In this document: piece by piece, positions 44,729-46,534 of the stretch
Position numbering within the stretch: position 1 is the first letter of the stretch
How the letters are laid out: each line of letters starts with the position of its first letter
Assembly: GCA_001723765.1 (NCBI GenBank)
Contig: MAYW01000018.1
Location: 1 to 46,534 of the forward strand
Direction of reading: 5' to 3'
Origin: Candidatus Scalindua rubra
GTDB taxonomy: Bacteria; Planctomycetota; Brocadiia; Brocadiales; Scalinduaceae
DNA: 46,534 nucleotides
Notes under the pieces: generated by a model
Databases searched by the model: none
The model's input: only the letters and a program-made list of their open reading frames with translations
Told to the model about the DNA's origin: nothing
Program-made: the position numbers and the translations under genes

Positions 44729-46303
44729 ATGGTTCATTTAGTAAGAAGTTATATTGTTGTCCTATTAATTATAGCTGCTTGTGCGATTTTGCCAATGAAT
44801 TTTTGCAAAAGCATACATGCAGAAGAGGAGGCTGCTCCTACGTTTCAGGATGTAGCATCATCGATTTATGGACAGGCTGTTGGAAGGGATGATTCTGGTG
44901 AGAATTACGTCTTTGGTTTGACAGCAAAGTACACAGGGCCGGAGGATAGAATGCCGGGCGAAGGTAAATTTAAAAATATATTCTATTTTTTACCTGTAAC
45001 TGCAAGATGGTATGACCCTGCTCATTACTATGAATCAACACAAGAGGTTGAGGGTGTATTCAAGACGGAAGAATGTGTCTTATGCCATACCGTGCAGACA
45101 CCTCGCATCGTTGTTGATTGGAAGATGAGTAGACACTCAAAGGCTGGGAAGACGGATGCAATGGAAAAGGAAATTATCGTTGGATGTGATAAATGCCATG
45201 GACCAGATCATCAAAAACTGCGATTACCCGACCATGGAGTATGTGGTGAATGTCATCCAAAGGAACGAGATGAACATACAACTGGAGGATTGGGTTCTCA
45301 TGCTCATGCATGGCACATAGAAGTAAATGAGTTTGCATGGCAGATAGGAAAACCAGCAGAAGAGGTTCATGGATGTGCGGCTTGCCATGGTATAATTTCG
45401 AACAGGTGTGATGGCTGCCATACAAGGCACCAATTTTCTCCGGCAGAATCAAGGAAACCTGAAACCTGTGGCGTATGTCACATGGGTGTTGACCATTATG
45501 AGTATGAGATGTATTACAACTCGTATCACGGAAAGATACTCATGATGGAAGGTGATACATGGGACTGGAGCAAGAAGATGAAGCCGCAGAATTACAGAGT
45601 GCCAACATGTGCGTACTGCCATATGGGTGAAGATGGTAATCATAATGCGCAGGCTGTATCAACAGCTTACGGGCATATGGGTATGTTTCAGGTTGATAGG
45701 GGCGCTCCAAGGTATAAGGCTAAGAGAGATGCGTGGATAAAGAGGTGTCAGGGATGTCATTCTCCACGTTTTGCAAGGGATCAACTTGAAGGTATGGATG
45801 AGGCGATACACATAAGCTTTACAAAGTGGCGTGAGGCGGTTAACATAATCGTTGGATTGTATCTTGAAGGATTGCTTGATCCAATGCCGACCGATTTAGC
45901 GCCTGATTGGACAGGCGGGCATACATTTAGCTTGCTACCGGGTGGACAACCGAGGTTCTATAATGTGTCGGATATTGAGAGGATGGCTGTAGAAATGATT
46001 GTTTACCAGGTAACTGCAGTATACAAGGCATCAGCACATTTCTCAATTGATGATGCCACATATAACCGGGGTGCGTTCCCACAGGATAGAAAACTTGTTG
46101 AGATTAAGTCAGAGGCTTCTAAGCTGAGAAGGATTGCAAGACTTGAGAAAGAGGTCGGTATAGAACATCAGGCTTATGATTTCTGGAAGCATGGAGAATA
46201 TACAGATCTGCTTACTGGTTATAAGAGGAAAGAAGGCGACGTGCTATCTAAAGATGAATGTAGACACGGCGATCATCCTTGCCTTGATGAACCAGAGCAT
46301 TGA
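44729..46303 (+). CDS. Octahaem hydroxylamine/hydrazine oxidoreductase-family protein
   Basis: Exported multihaem enzyme of 524 residues. Signal peptide (about 6-31). Eight CXXCH sites: 116, 153, 172, 216, 227, 247, 294 and 340. The catalytic haem of this family is normally the fourth (CAACH, 216-220). The C-terminal domain has AVYKASAHFSIDDATYNRG; Tyr445 there is a candidate for the haem-crosslinking tyrosine of oxidising HAO/HDH members, absent in reductive ones, but I cannot align it here. No membrane anchor follows. Anammox genomes carry about ten paralogues, so hydrazine dehydrogenase, hydroxylamine oxidase or another role is undecided. Ribosome site AAAGGAG. Confidence 0.9.
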   Translation: MVHLVRSYIVVLLIIAACAILPMNFCKSIHAEEEAAPTFQDVASSIYGQAVGRDDSGENYVFGLTAKYTGPEDRMPGEGKFKNIFYFLPVTARWYDPAHYYESTQEVEGVFKTEECVLCHTVQTPRIVVDWKMSRHSKAGKTDAMEKEIIVGCDKCHGPDHQKLRLPDHGVCGECHPKERDEHTTGGLGSHAHAWHIEVNEFAWQIGKPAEEVHGCAACHGIISNRCDGCHTRHQFSPAESRKPETCGVCHMGVDHYEYEMYYNSYHGKILMMEGDTWDWSKKMKPQNYRVPTCAYCHMGEDGNHNAQAVSTAYGHMGMFQVDRGAPRYKAKRDAWIKRCQGCHSPRFARDQLEGMDEAIHISFTKWREAVNIIVGLYLEGLLDPMPTDLAPDWTGGHTFSLLPGGQPRFYNVSDIERMAVEMIVYQVTAVYKASAHFSIDDATYNRGAFPQDRKLVEIKSEASKLRRIARLEKEVGIEHQAYDFWKHGEYTDLLTGYKRKEGDVLSKDECRHGDHPCLDEPEH

Positions 46304-46425
46304 TACTTCGACGGCGCTCAAACCCCGCCTTTTCAAGGCGGGGATAAAAAAGCACCGCTCAGTATCAACCCTGAGCAAACCCCGTCCTTGAGGTCGGGGA
46401 AAGTCGAAGGGTTGATTTTTTAAAA
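46304..46425. other. Structured region with three hairpins after the octahaem gene
   Basis: CCCCGCCTT/AAGGCGGGG (46323-46343, perfect), GCTCAG/CTGAGC (46357-46376) and CCCCG-CCT/AGG-CGGGG (46380-46399), all enclosed by an outer CTTCGAC (46306-46312)/GTCGAAG (46403-46409) stem. The first hairpin could terminate the octahaem mRNA. The compact nested layout also recalls IS200/IS605-type ends or a structured RNA; no transposase is seen. Confidence 0.6.
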
Positions 46426-46486
46426 GTAGTATAGTATTTATGGTGAGCGCGGATGTTTTTAATCTGTGCTACCCTTTTTTTGTATT

Positions 46487-46534
46487 AGTCTCTAAAATCG
46501 ACAATTTCTTTGTCTTTTTTGACTGGAAATTGTC
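46487..46534. repeat. Palindromic repeat family B, copy 2 (truncated by window end)
   Basis: Left arm AGTCTCTAAAATCGACAATT, T-rich loop with GACTG, and the start of the right arm GAAATTGTC, at which the window ends. Matches 28850-28908 closely, including the loop end TTTTTTGACTGGAAATTGTC. Confidence 0.75.

Overview
This window is AT-rich bacterial chromosome from an anammox planctomycete (order Brocadiales). The diagnostic evidence is at 39574-44348: three consecutive genes for hydrazine synthase, hzsC (beta-propeller subunit), hzsB (di-haem subunit) and hzsA (catalytic di-haem subunit), followed by an octahaem hydroxylamine/hydrazine oxidoreductase-family gene. hzsC and hzsB are separate genes here; from memory they are fused in Scalindua, so a Kuenenia/Brocadia/Jettenia-like or other non-Scalindua lineage is favoured. 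No rRNA, tRNA or CRISPR array was recognised.

Layout. 1-3.5 kb: a MacB/Lol-type ABC exporter on the minus strand. 3.8 kb: a small Cys-containing ORF with a hairpin at its stop. 4.1-6.7 kb: a glycine betaine/choline-type ABC importer whose permease/binding-protein gene is split by one extra base in an A-run. 6.8-9.7 kb: a methyltransferase and an asparagine synthase separated by a MITE-like palindrome. 9.8-14.6 kb (minus strand): a coiled-coil protein frameshifted in an A-run, a primary-type sigma-70 factor, an orphan receiver protein, a dual-specificity phosphatase, a SlyD-like isomerase and an HspR-like MerR regulator. 14.7-17.5 kb: hicAB toxin-antitoxin, SemiSWEET, a coiled-coil protein and a GH130 enzyme. 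18-19.8 kb: mtnP and an almost 1 kb repeat-rich spacer. 19.8-26.6 kb: a MoxR/DUF58/Bat-like operon. 26.6-27.2 kb: a four-helix-bundle (S23-like) element disrupted by a small GIY-YIG gene. 27.2-33.2 kb: aldehyde dehydrogenase, a TPR protein, a SLOG protein, accB and accC. 33.5-46.5 kb: the hydrazine synthesis locus.

How the last 13 kb fits together. A near-consensus sigma-70 promoter precedes two multihaem c-type cytochromes and a membrane cytochrome b, which resemble the electron-transfer module described beside hydrazine synthase in Kuenenia. Next comes a receiver/AAA+ sigma-54 activator, then a GG-N10-GC sigma-54-type promoter, two tandem paralogous exported Cys-rich proteins of unknown function, hzsC, hzsB, an inter-gene hairpin, hzsA and a strong terminator. 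The octahaem gene then has its own TTGACA-N16-TATAAT promoter and a long leader. The inferred model is that electrons pass from quinol through cytochrome b and the multihaem proteins to hydrazine synthase, that the octahaem enzyme oxidises hydrazine or hydroxylamine (or handles another N-oxide), and that a sigma-54 activator switches on the Cys-rich/hzs transcript.

Three genes (betaine permease/binding protein, coiled-coil protein, sigma-54 activator) are each broken by exactly one extra A in a coding-strand A-run. This is either a systematic sequencing/assembly artefact or slippage-prone biology, and it should be settled before these genes are called pseudogenes. Several families of palindromic repeats sit next to gene ends.
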